The notes under the pieces: model-generated
Seen by the model: the letters and a program-made list of their open reading frames with translations, nothing else
Told to the model about the DNA's origin: nothing
Database searches by the model: none
Assembly: GCA_030037055.1 (NCBI GenBank)
Contig: JASHRZ010000151.1
Location: 1 to 7,575, forward strand
Direction: 5' to 3'
DNA: 7,575 nt
From: Alphaproteobacteria bacterium
GTDB lineage: Bacteria; Pseudomonadota; Alphaproteobacteria; ATCC43930; CGMCC-115725
Shown here: piece by piece, positions 1-6,948 of the stretch
Layout of the letters: the number at the start of each line of letters is the position of its first letter
How positions within the stretch are numbered: position 1 is the first letter of the stretch
Translations under genes and position numbers: made by a program

Positions 1-318
1 ATAGACCGGACAGGCATGGCTCGGCTTCAGCAGGACGAGGTCGGGATAGCGGTGAACGATGCCCTTGACTGGCGAGAGGCGGCGGTCGCCGATGGGATCC
101 TCCCGTTCCTCCGGCGCGACCACGAGCTCGGCAGCGTCCGGCAGGAACTGGCGCGCAATGGGATCGGCGGGCTCGCCCGGTTCGATCAGCGCCGCCATGT
201 CCGGCGTGATCGCGACGGCGAAGCGCTCGGCCACCGCGGCGATCTCCGCCTGCCGCGCCGCCGGCGCCAGGCCGGCGGCGACCAGCTCGGCCGGGCGGCG
301 CAGCGTGCGGTCGCTCAT
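1..318 (-). CDS. Lysine 2,3-aminomutase / EpmB-like radical SAM protein, N-terminal part (3' end outside window)
   Basis: This is the first 106 codons of a protein that continues past the left edge. The family is iron-sulfur/SAM/PLP enzymes that move the amino group of lysine from C2 to C3. EpmB members make (R)-beta-lysine, which EpmA attaches to elongation factor P. Visible family marks are DPIARQF (residues 52-58), EDPIGD (73-78), SPVKGIVHRYPD (82-93) and LLKPSHACPVY at the edge. C103 should be the first cysteine of the CxxxCxxC cluster motif; the next two fall outside the window. The N-terminal helical region is typical of the family. The ATG lies 6 nt after the ilvD stop and has no strong ribosome-binding site, so translational coupling to ilvD is likely. 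The family call is firm. Whether it is EpmB (EF-P modification) or a catabolic KamA cannot be decided without the rest and the neighbouring genes. Confidence 0.88.
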   Translation of the reverse strand, partial: MSDRTLRRPAELVAAGLAPAARQAEIAAVAERFAVAITPDMAALIEPGEPADPIARQFLPDAAELVVAPEEREDPIGDRRLSPVKGIVHRYPDLVLLKPSHACPVY

Positions 319-324
319 CGCGCG

Positions 325-2061
325 TCAAATGTCCGCATAGACATGCGTCTCCGCCTTGGCGCCGGGATGGGTGACGGCTCCCTTCTCGGCATCGCCGACG
401 GTCTGCGCGTATCTCCATAGCGCGCCCGACTGGAAGTCGTGCCGGCGCGGTTTCCACGCCTTGCGCCGCTCGGCCAGCTCGGCCGCGCTAAGCTCGACGT
501 CGATCGTGCCGGCCTCGGCGTTGATGGTGATGATGTCGCCGTCGCGCAGCAGCGCGATCGGCCCGCCGAGCGCCGCCTCCGGACCGATGTGGCCGACGCA
601 GAATCCGCGCGTCGCGCCGGAGAAGCGTCCGTCGGTGATGAGCGCCACTTCGTGTCCCATCCCCTGCCCGGTGATCGCCGCCGTGGTCGAGAGCATCTCG
701 CGCATGCCCGGCCCGCCGCGCGGACCCTCATAGCGGATGACGATGACGTCGCCCTTCTTGTATTGGCGCCGATCGACTGCGGCGAAGGCGTCCTCCTCGC
801 GCTCGAAGCAGCGGGCGGTGCCGCGGAATTTGAGGTCGTGCATGCCCGCCACCTTCACGATGGCTCCCTGCGGCGCAAGATTGCCCTTGAGGCCGACGAC
901 GCCGCCCGTGGGCGAGAGCGGCGCGGAAGTCGGGCGCACCACGTCCTGGTTCTTCGGCAGGCTTATCCCGGCGAGATTCTCGGCGACGGTCTTGCCCGTG
1001 ACGGTCAGGCAGTCGCCATGGAGATAGCCGCCGTCGAGCAGCGCCTTCATCAGCACCGGCACGCCGCCGACGTCGAAAAGATCCTTGGCGATGTAGCGTC
1101 CGCCCGGCTTGAGATCGGCGATGTAAGGGGTGCGCCGGAAGATGTCGGCTACCGCGTGGAGGTCGAAATCGATCCCCGCTTCATGCGCGATCGCCGGCAG
1201 GTGCAGCGCGCCGTTGGTCGACCCGCCCGAAGCGGCGACGATCATGGCGGCGTTCTCGAGCGCCTTCAACGTGACGATGTCGCGCGGGCGGATGCGCCGC
1301 CGCAGGAGCGCCATCACCGCCTCGCCGGAGGCCTCGGCATAGCTGTCGCGGGAATCATAAGGCGCGGGCGGGCCGGCGGAACCGGGCAAGGCCAGCCCGA
1401 TCGCCTCGGAGACGCAGGCCATGGTGTTGGCGGTGAACTGGCCGCCGCAGGAGCCGGCCGAGGGGCAAGCGACGCACTCTAGCTCGTGCAGCTCGGCGTC
1501 GCTCATCCTGCCGGCGCTGTGGGCGCCGACGGCCTCGAACACGTCGCCCACGGTCACGTCCTTGCCGTGGAACTTGCCGGGCAGGATCGAGCCGCCATAC
1601 ATGAAAACGGCGGGGACGTTGAGTCGCAGCATCGCCATCATCAGGCCCGGCAGCGACTTGTCGCAGCCGGCAAGCCCGACTAAGGCGTCGTAGCAATGGC
1701 CGCGCATGGTGAGCTCGACGGAATCGGCGATCACCTCGCGCGACACCAGCGAGGACTTCATCCCGGCATGGCCCATGGCGATGCCGTCGGTGACGGTGAT
1801 GGTGGTGAACTCGCGCGGCGTGCCGCCTGCGGCGGTGACGCCCTTCTTCGCCGCCTGTGCCTGGCGGGCGAGCGCGATGTTGCAGGGCGCGGCCTCGTTC
1901 CAGGTGGTGGCGACGCCAACCAGCGGCTGGGCAATCTGCTCGTCGGTGAGGCCCATGGCGTAGAGATAGGAGCGGTGCGGCGCGCGCTCCGGCCCGACGG
2001 TGACGTGACGGCTCGGCAGCGTCGCCTTGTCAAAACCCCGTTGTCTCATGTCGTCGGGCAT
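325..2061 (-). CDS. ilvD: Dihydroxy-acid dehydratase, probable [2Fe-2S] type
   Basis: IlvD dehydrates 2,3-dihydroxy-isovalerate and 2,3-dihydroxy-3-methylvalerate to the 2-keto acids that become valine, leucine and isoleucine; it is cytosolic. The protein has 578 residues. The three cluster cysteines are present: C60 (in EAAPCNIAL), C133 (in GCDKSLPG) and C205 (in PSAGSCGGQ). D92 (TVTDGIAMGH), D134 and E445 (RYEGPRGGPGM) fit the Mg ligands, K135 fits the carbamylated lysine, and S481 (GRFSGATRG) fits the catalytic serine. The GCDKSLPG/GSILPG wording and the length match the shorter plant/Mycobacterium-like [2Fe-2S] branch rather than the E. coli [4Fe-4S] enzyme of about 616 residues. I chose the ATG at 2061 because GAGGAGA precedes it by 6 nt. 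An upstream in-frame TTG at 2103 overlaps the predicted promoter, and the ATG at 2049 lacks a comparable site. It is probably the first gene of an operon with the radical SAM gene downstream. Confidence 0.96.
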   Translation of the reverse strand: MPDDMRQRGFDKATLPSRHVTVGPERAPHRSYLYAMGLTDEQIAQPLVGVATTWNEAAPCNIALARQAQAAKKGVTAAGGTPREFTTITVTDGIAMGHAGMKSSLVSREVIADSVELTMRGHCYDALVGLAGCDKSLPGLMMAMLRLNVPAVFMYGGSILPGKFHGKDVTVGDVFEAVGAHSAGRMSDAELHELECVACPSAGSCGGQFTANTMACVSEAIGLALPGSAGPPAPYDSRDSYAEASGEAVMALLRRRIRPRDIVTLKALENAAMIVAASGGSTNGALHLPAIAHEAGIDFDLHAVADIFRRTPYIADLKPGGRYIAKDLFDVGGVPVLMKALLDGGYLHGDCLTVTGKTVAENLAGISLPKNQDVVRPTSAPLSPTGGVVGLKGNLAPQGAIVKVAGMHDLKFRGTARCFEREEDAFAAVDRRQYKKGDVIVIRYEGPRGGPGMREMLSTTAAITGQGMGHEVALITDGRFSGATRGFCVGHIGPEAALGGPIALLRDGDIITINAEAGTIDVELSAAELAERRKAWKPRRHDFQSGALWRYAQTVGDAEKGAVTHPGAKAETHVYADI

Positions 2062-2067
2062 GGCAGG

Positions 2068-2074
2068 TCTCCTC
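2068..2074 (-). promoter_or_regulatory. Ribosome-binding site of ilvD
   Basis: On the minus strand this reads GAGGAGA, followed by the 6-nt spacer CCTGCC and an ATG at 2061. It is the strongest Shine-Dalgarno match in the window and decides the ilvD start among in-frame candidates at 2103 (TTG), 2061 (ATG) and 2049 (ATG). Confidence 0.75.
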
Positions 2075-2094
2075 GGCATCGGCTGGTTTGCGGC

Positions 2095-2122
2095 ACCATA
2101 CAAAGGCGGAGGGTGGTTTCAA
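2095..2122 (-). promoter_or_regulatory. Predicted sigma70-type promoter of ilvD
   Basis: On the minus strand TTGAAA (2122-2117, 5 of 6 to TTGACA) is followed by a 16-nt spacer and TATGGT (2100-2095, 4 of 6 to TATAAT). Transcription would start near 2088, giving a leader of about 27 nt that contains the GAGGAGA ribosome-binding site. It is the most AT-rich patch in the gap between valS and ilvD and lies just after the valS hairpin, which suits an independent start for ilvD. I see no leader peptide or attenuator-like structure in so short a leader. The call rests on consensus matching only. Confidence 0.5.
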
Positions 2123-2145
2123 AGGGGCGGCGCCACCGCGCCGCC
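2121..2145 (-). terminator. Hairpin after valS, probable intrinsic terminator
   Basis: On the minus strand GGCGGCGC (2145-2138) and GCGCCGCC (2133-2126) form a perfect 8-bp stem around the 4-nt loop GGTG. It begins 5 nt after the valS stop codon and is followed by CCTTTG. The stem is strong but the T run is only three bases, so it may be a weak or Rho-assisted terminator. Confidence 0.45.
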
Positions 2146-2150
2146 GCGCG

Positions 2151-4820
2151 TCAAGCGCCGATGCGCTGCAGTGCGGTGCGCAGGCGGGCAAGCGCCGCCT
2201 CGGCCTCGGCAAGGCGCTCGCGCTGCTCCGCCACCACCTCGGGCTTGGCCTTGGCGAGGAATTGCTCATTGCCCAGCTTGCGCGCGATCTTGTCGATCTC
2301 GCTCTCGACGCCGGCGCTCTCCTTGGCCAGCCGCGCGCGTTCCTTGGCAAGGTCCATCCCTGTGTCGGCGAGGTTCAACAGGACAATGGCGCCTTCAATG
2401 TTAACTTGAATAGCGCTGCGCGCGACGGTCTTCCAGGCATGATCCGTGGCCGACATCTTCTCCAGCGCGGCCAGGCGCGCAAGGCGCAAGATCGACTCCT
2501 TATGCGTCTGGACATGCGCCCAGATCATCGGATCTGCGGCATCGATGTAGGCCGCGAGCTCGCTCGCCGGCGGCACGTTCATCTCGACGCGCGCCGAGCG
2601 GATGGCCGAGATCAGCTCGACCACCCAGTCCATTTCCGCCATCGCCGCGCGATCGACAAGACGCGGCGGATAGCTCGGCCAGGACGCGGCGATGAGCAGC
2701 CCGTCCTTGCCGGCAGTGAAATGCCGCCACAGCTCCTCGGTGACGAAGGGCGCGATGGGATGCAGCAAATGCACGATCTCCCCGAGCGCCCAGGCGGTGA
2801 CGGCGCGCGTCTCCGCCGCCGCCGCCGCATCGGCGCGTGCGAAGACCGGCTTGGCGAACTCGATGAACCAGTCGCAGAAGGTGCCCCAGGTGAAATGGTA
2901 GATCGCGCCTGCCGCCTCGTTGAATTTGTAGGCGTCCAGCGCAGCGGCGACGCGCGCGCCGGTCTCGGCCAGCGATCCCACGATCCAGCGGTTGAGCGTC
3001 AGCCGGCAAGCGGCGGGATCGAACCCCTTGACCGGCATGGAACCGTTCATTTCGGCGAAGCGCGCCGCGTTCCACAGCTTGGTGATGAAGCCGCGATAGC
3101 CCTCGACGCGCGATTCCGCCAGTTTGATGTCGCGCCCTTGCGCTGCGAGCGCGGCGAGCGTGAAGCGCAGCGCGTCGGCGCCGTAGCGCTCGATGAGCGC
3201 GAGCGGATCGATGATGTTGCCCTTGGCCTTCGACATCTTCTGGCCGCGCTCGTCGCGCACCAGGGCGTGGATGTAGACGGTGCGGAACGGCACGTCGCCC
3301 ATGAATTTGCAGCCCAACATCATCATTCGCGCCACCCAGAAAAAGATGATGTCGAAGCCGGTGACCAGCACGTCGGTCGGATAATAGCGCTGCAATTCCA
3401 GCGTCGGCTCGGGCCAGCCCAAGGTCGAGAACGGCCAGAGCGCCGAGGAGAACCAGGTGTCGAGCACGTCGGGATCGCGCTCGAGCGCGGTCGGTTTGCC
3501 GTAATGGCTCGCCGCTGCCGCCTGCGCAGCCGCTTCGGTCTCTTCGACGAAGACGGTGCCGTCGGGCCCGTACCACGCCGGGATTTGATGCCCCCACCAG
3601 AGCTGGCGCGAGACGCACCAGGGCTGGATGTTGCGCATCCACTCGAAGAAGGTGTTCTCCCAGCTCTTCGGCACGAAGGTCGTGCGACCGGTCTCGACCG
3701 CCTCGATTGCCGCCTGCGCCAGGGCCTTGGCGTCGACGTACCATTGATCGGTGAGCCAGGGCTCGATGACGACGCCGGAGCGGTCCCCATGCGGCACGGT
3801 GAGCGTGTGCGGCTCGATCTTCTCGACGAGGCCTTGCGCCTCGAGATCGGCCACGATGCGCTTGCGCGCTTCGAAGCGGTCGAGGCCGCGATAGGGCTCG
3901 GGCACGGCGTCGTTGAGGCGGGCGTCGCGGTCGAAGATGTTGATCATCGGCAGACCGTGTCGGCGGCCGATCTCGAAATCGTTGAAGTCATGCGCCGGGG
4001 TGACCTTGACCGCGCCGCTGCCGGCGGTGGGATCGGCATAGTCATCGGCGAGGATGGGAATCCGCCGGCCGACCAGCGGCAGCACCGCCGCGCGGCCCAC
4101 AAGATGCCGATAGCGTTCGTCCTCGGGATGGACCGCGACCGCGGTGTCGCCGAGCATGGTCTCGGGCCGGGTCGTCGCCACGGTGATGAAGGCACCGGCC
4201 TCGCCCTCGACGGGGTATCGGATGTACCAGAGCGAGCCCCTCACCTCTCGGCTCTCGACTTCGAGATCAGAGATCGCGGTGTGCAGCTTTGGGTCCCAGT
4301 TCACCAGCCGCTTATCGCGATAGATCAGCCCCACTTTGTGGAGCGCGACGAAGACCTTGCGCACCGCGGCGGAGAGCCCTTCATCCATGGTGAAGCGCTC
4401 GCGGCGCCAATCGGGCGAAGCGCCGAGCGAGCGCAGCTGACGGACGATGGCCCCGCCCGATTCCTCCTTCCATTTCCAAACCCGCGCGATGAAAGCGGTG
4501 CGGCCGAGCTTGAGGCGGCTGGATTGCTCCTGTTCGAGCTGGCGCTCGACCACCATTTGGGTGGCGATGCCGGCATGGTCGGTGCCGGGCTGCCACAGCG
4601 TGTCGCGGCCTTGCATGCGGTGATAGCGGATGAGGATATCCTGCAGGGTGAAGGTGAGCGCGTGGCCCATATGCAGGATGCCGGTCACATTGGGCGGGGG
4701 CATCATGATGCAATAGGGCGGGGCCGGCGAGTCGGGATGGCAGGCGAACGCGCCGGATTCCTCCCATTGCCGATAGGTCGCCGATTCGACATCGGCCGGA
4801 CGATAGGTCCTGTCCAGCAT
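2151..4820 (-). CDS. valS: Valyl-tRNA synthetase
   Basis: ValRS is a class Ia synthetase that charges tRNA-Val and clears mischarged threonine by editing. The 889-residue protein opens with the catalytic Rossmann domain: PPPNVTG (41-47) and the HIGH signature as HMGH (50-53). The CP1 editing domain lies at about 200-350, with TTRPETMLGDTA (216-227) and GSGAVKVTPAHDFND (267-281). The catalytic fold resumes with WCVSRQLWWGHQIPAW (401-416), DVLDTWFSSALWPF (451-464) and KMSKA-KGN (528-535), the KMSKS loop with alanine in the last place. The anticodon-binding domain spans about 608-755, and a C-terminal coiled coil spans about 822-888. The ATG at 4820 has AAGAGG 9 nt upstream; an in-frame GTG at 4841 would add seven residues but lacks as good a site. 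It lies 67 nt after popZ with no clear terminator between them, so the two may be co-transcribed. Confidence 0.98.
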   Translation of the reverse strand: MLDRTYRPADVESATYRQWEESGAFACHPDSPAPPYCIMMPPPNVTGILHMGHALTFTLQDILIRYHRMQGRDTLWQPGTDHAGIATQMVVERQLEQEQSSRLKLGRTAFIARVWKWKEESGGAIVRQLRSLGASPDWRRERFTMDEGLSAAVRKVFVALHKVGLIYRDKRLVNWDPKLHTAISDLEVESREVRGSLWYIRYPVEGEAGAFITVATTRPETMLGDTAVAVHPEDERYRHLVGRAAVLPLVGRRIPILADDYADPTAGSGAVKVTPAHDFNDFEIGRRHGLPMINIFDRDARLNDAVPEPYRGLDRFEARKRIVADLEAQGLVEKIEPHTLTVPHGDRSGVVIEPWLTDQWYVDAKALAQAAIEAVETGRTTFVPKSWENTFFEWMRNIQPWCVSRQLWWGHQIPAWYGPDGTVFVEETEAAAQAAAASHYGKPTALERDPDVLDTWFSSALWPFSTLGWPEPTLELQRYYPTDVLVTGFDIIFFWVARMMMLGCKFMGDVPFRTVYIHALVRDERGQKMSKAKGNIIDPLALIERYGADALRFTLAALAAQGRDIKLAESRVEGYRGFITKLWNAARFAEMNGSMPVKGFDPAACRLTLNRWIVGSLAETGARVAAALDAYKFNEAAGAIYHFTWGTFCDWFIEFAKPVFARADAAAAAETRAVTAWALGEIVHLLHPIAPFVTEELWRHFTAGKDGLLIAASWPSYPPRLVDRAAMAEMDWVVELISAIRSARVEMNVPPASELAAYIDAADPMIWAHVQTHKESILRLARLAALEKMSATDHAWKTVARSAIQVNIEGAIVLLNLADTGMDLAKERARLAKESAGVESEIDKIARKLGNEQFLAKAKPEVVAEQRERLAEAEAALARLRTALQRIGA

Positions 4821-4887
4821 GGCCGAACGCCTCTTGCTCACTCCGTTCTGCTGACGCGGGAAATTGCCGCCGCGGGCGCCGGGTCGC

Positions 4888-5439
4888 TCAGCCTCGCTGG
4901 GCCTCGCGCGACATGCGCTGGATCTCTTCGCGAACCAACCGCTCGACGAGCTGCGGGAGATGCGCATCGAGCCAATCCTTGAGCATCGGCCGCAGCAGCT
5001 CGCACACGAGATCCTCGAGCGTGCGCCCGGCATCGCCCAGCGGCAGATTGCCAAACTGATCGCGCGCCCCGGGCTGGGCGAGCTGCGAGAGCGCCGCGAC
5101 CGCGGCGACCTCCGTTGCGCCCGAGACCAGCCGCTCCCCGCTCTCCTCCGGCATCGGCGGCGGCGGTGGCTCGACGCGCGCCGGCGTTGGTTCGACGCCG
5201 AAAGCGGCCTTGGGGGGCGGCGGCGGCTCGGCGGCAGCCCTCTTGCCGCCGGCGGTGATGCTGACCACCGTACCGTCCTCGTCCACCATCTCGGTCAGCT
5301 CCAGCACTTCCTCGCCGCGCGCGGGCTTTTCCTCAGCCGCCGGGGCGGGGCCCGCCTCTCCATCCTCGGCGATGATGCGGCGTATGGAGGCGAGGATCTC
5401 CTCCATCGACGGCTCGTGCTGGCCTTTTGGGTCCGACAT
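4888..5439 (-). CDS. popZ: PopZ/DUF2497-family polar organizing protein
   Basis: PopZ self-assembles into a network at the cell pole that anchors the chromosome origin through ParB and recruits cell-cycle regulators. The 183-residue protein has the family layout. The conserved N-terminal helix is EPSMEEILASIRRIIAED (9-26), the part that binds client proteins in Caulobacter. A disordered linker follows at about 27-105. The C-terminal oligomerization helices include GRTLEDLVCELLRPMLKDWL (138-157) and LPQLVERLVREEIQRMSR (161-178). The linker is acidic in its first half but proline-rich in its second, with two PPPPP runs (72-76 and 91-95). The start is uncertain: the ATG at 5439 matches the usual family start, but GAGG lies 13 nt upstream; an in-frame TTG at 5448, 4 nt after GAGG, would add three residues. 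Family membership is clear; pole function is inferred from homology and the tolC-valS context. Confidence 0.9.
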   Translation of the reverse strand: MSDPKGQHEPSMEEILASIRRIIAEDGEAGPAPAAEEKPARGEEVLELTEMVDEDGTVVSITAGGKRAAAEPPPPPKAAFGVEPTPARVEPPPPPMPEESGERLVSGATEVAAVAALSQLAQPGARDQFGNLPLGDAGRTLEDLVCELLRPMLKDWLDAHLPQLVERLVREEIQRMSREAQRG

Positions 5440-5490
5440 GACGCTCAACCGACCTCGCCTGGTTGCCGGCTACAGTAGGGGAAGCGAGGG

Positions 5491-5538
5491 AAAAAGGCCA
5501 GCCGAACCCGCGCCTTGGCGGCCGGGCGGTGGGTCGGC
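5491..5538 (-). terminator. Probable intrinsic terminator downstream of tolC
   Basis: On the minus strand the arms GCCGACCCACCGCC (5538-5525) and GGCGCGGGTTCGGC (5514-5501) pair imperfectly around a 10-nt loop, with small bulges near the centre and base. After TGGCC comes a run of five T (5495-5491). It starts 16 nt after the tolC stop. The stem is GC-rich, but the T run is short and offset by 5 nt, so efficiency is uncertain. If it works, popZ needs its own promoter in the roughly 50 bases that follow; I see no convincing one there. Confidence 0.45.
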
Positions 5539-5554
5539 CCCGGCGCCGGTTGGG

Positions 5555-6925
5555 CTACTTGTCCTTGGCGCCGAAGCCCAGCCACTTCTCGCGAACGGAG
5601 CGGTAATGCCTGTCGACGTCATAGAGATTCACCGGGAGCCGCAGATCGGCGGCGGTCAGGCTGCCGATCTGCTGCGACAGCGTGAACTCGGCGAGGGCGA
5701 CATCGTGCTGCGCGGTGACCAGTTGGACCCGGTCCGTGAACAACTCCTGCTCGGCATTGAGCACGTCGATCACGGTGCGCGCGCCGACCGTCTGCTCCTG
5801 CCGCACGCCTTCGAGGGCGATCTCGGCCGCCTCGATCGTCGATTGCAGCGAGACGATCTGAGCGCGGCCGGAGACGATCTGTTCCCAAGCCTGGGCCGCG
5901 CCCTGAATGGCGGCGCGCCGCGCGTCGTCGGTCTGGCCGAGACGCAGCCCCACCACCTCCACCGCCTGACGCGTCTGGGAGTAGATGTTGCCGCCTTCGT
6001 AGAGCGGCACGGTCATGCGGGCGATGACCGAGGCGGTGGTGGTGTCAAAGCCGGTGATGACTGTCGCCACGCCGCGGTTGATGTCGCCCACCAGCGCGAC
6101 GGTCGGCAGCAGCTGATCGCGCGTGGCATCGACGGCATCGCGCGCCGCATCCTCGCTGTAGATGGCGGCGACAACATTCGGATTCTTGAAGGTGGCGAGG
6201 CTGATCGCCTCGTCGCGGCTGACCGGCAGCACCGGCCGCAGATTCGGCTGCTCCAGCTTGCCGGGCGGCGCGTGGCCGACGGCGCGCTCGTAATTGGCCC
6301 GGCTGACCTGCAAATTGCCGGCGGCCTGCAGGCGCGAGGCGGTGGCCGCAGCGAGCCGCGCTTCCGATTGCGCCACGTCGGTGCGCGTCACCGTGCCGAC
6401 GCGGAACTCGTCATTGGTCGCTTCGAGCTGGCGGCGGAGCACCTGCTCGTTGTTGATGCTGAGATCGAGCGTCGCCTGATCGCGCACGACGTCGAGATAG
6501 GCTTGCGCGACGCTGAGGAACACGGTCTCTTCGACGGCAATGTTGCGCGCGCGCTCGGCTTCGATGGTCTTCTCTGCCTGTGCCGTCAACGCGACGGTGC
6601 GGCCGCCGTTGTAGAGCGGTTCGGTGATGTTGAGGTCGACGATCTTGGGCGCCGTCCTGGAACTGGGGCTGATCGGCGAGGTCGGCTGGTTCTCGATGCG
6701 CTGCGCCCCGACCGAGCCGGTGAAGGTCACCGTCGGCCGCCACCCGGAAAGCGCCTGCGGCACGCCTTCATCGGTGGCGCGCAGGTTGGCGCGCTCGGCG
6801 AGAATCTGCGGGTTGGTCAGGTAGGCGTCGATCAGCGCCTCGGGCAGCGTCTCGCCGCTCGCGCCGCCGGCCGAAGCCAGAAGGAACGCGCTCACGCCGC
6901 CGGCGGCGAGGAGTTCACGGCGCAT
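5555..6925 (-). CDS. tolC: TolC-family outer-membrane channel protein
   Basis: TolC proteins form trimeric outer-membrane beta barrels with a long periplasmic helical tunnel. They serve as the exit duct for type I secretion or multidrug efflux. The 456-residue protein starts with a probable signal peptide (1-24; MRRELL, a hydrophobic stretch, likely cleavage after ASG before ETLPEAL). The internal duplication typical of the family is visible: GWRPTVTFTGSVG (61-73) with LNITEPLYNGGRT (98-110) in the first half, and QLLPTVALVGDI (271-282) with ARMTVPLYEGGNIYSQTRQA (302-321) in the second. The tunnel helices carry the paired signatures GTVTRTDVAQSEARL (177-191) and GARTVIDVLNAEQELF (381-396). 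The length fits the alphaproteobacterial type I secretion branch. The ATG has AGGGA 8 nt upstream and GGAGG 14 nt upstream. It lies 23 nt after the pcm-like gene, probably in one operon. No transporter or adaptor gene is in view, so the substrate is unknown. Confidence 0.94.
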   Translation of the reverse strand: MRRELLAAGGVSAFLLASAGGASGETLPEALIDAYLTNPQILAERANLRATDEGVPQALSGWRPTVTFTGSVGAQRIENQPTSPISPSSRTAPKIVDLNITEPLYNGGRTVALTAQAEKTIEAERARNIAVEETVFLSVAQAYLDVVRDQATLDLSINNEQVLRRQLEATNDEFRVGTVTRTDVAQSEARLAAATASRLQAAGNLQVSRANYERAVGHAPPGKLEQPNLRPVLPVSRDEAISLATFKNPNVVAAIYSEDAARDAVDATRDQLLPTVALVGDINRGVATVITGFDTTTASVIARMTVPLYEGGNIYSQTRQAVEVVGLRLGQTDDARRAAIQGAAQAWEQIVSGRAQIVSLQSTIEAAEIALEGVRQEQTVGARTVIDVLNAEQELFTDRVQLVTAQHDVALAEFTLSQQIGSLTAADLRLPVNLYDVDRHYRSVREKWLGFGAKDK

Positions 6926-6948
6926 CTTCTGGGTCCCTGCCTCCTGCC

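Noticed and set aside
439..1482. A plus-strand open frame of about 347 codons opposite ilvD.
   Set aside because: It is antisense to the conserved core of IlvD, with no domain-like pattern and typical shadow composition.
2062..2103. An extended ilvD start at an in-frame TTG (2103), adding 14 residues.
   Set aside because: The TTG lies inside the predicted promoter just ahead of the -10 box, has no Shine-Dalgarno site, and the added residues are not conserved-looking; the ATG at 2061 has GAGGAGA at 6 nt.
2088..4982. A plus-strand open frame of about 964 codons opposite valS.
   Set aside because: It is exactly antisense to a clear, full-length ValRS. GC-rich codon bias removes stops from the opposite frame, and the product is rich in Arg, Gly, Asp and His with no recognizable domain or credible ribosome-binding site.
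4821..5054. An extended valS reading frame up to 5054, giving 78 more residues.
   Set aside because: The extra segment overlaps the conserved C-terminal helices of PopZ, is Arg/Ser-rich, and ValRS proteins start close to the residues that follow the ATG at 4820.
5440..5490. A popZ promoter with TACTGT as a -10 box.
   Set aside because: No -35 box better than 3 of 6 lies at 16-18 nt spacing, and no CtrA-like TTAA-N7-TTAA or GANTC site is present, so I do not annotate it.
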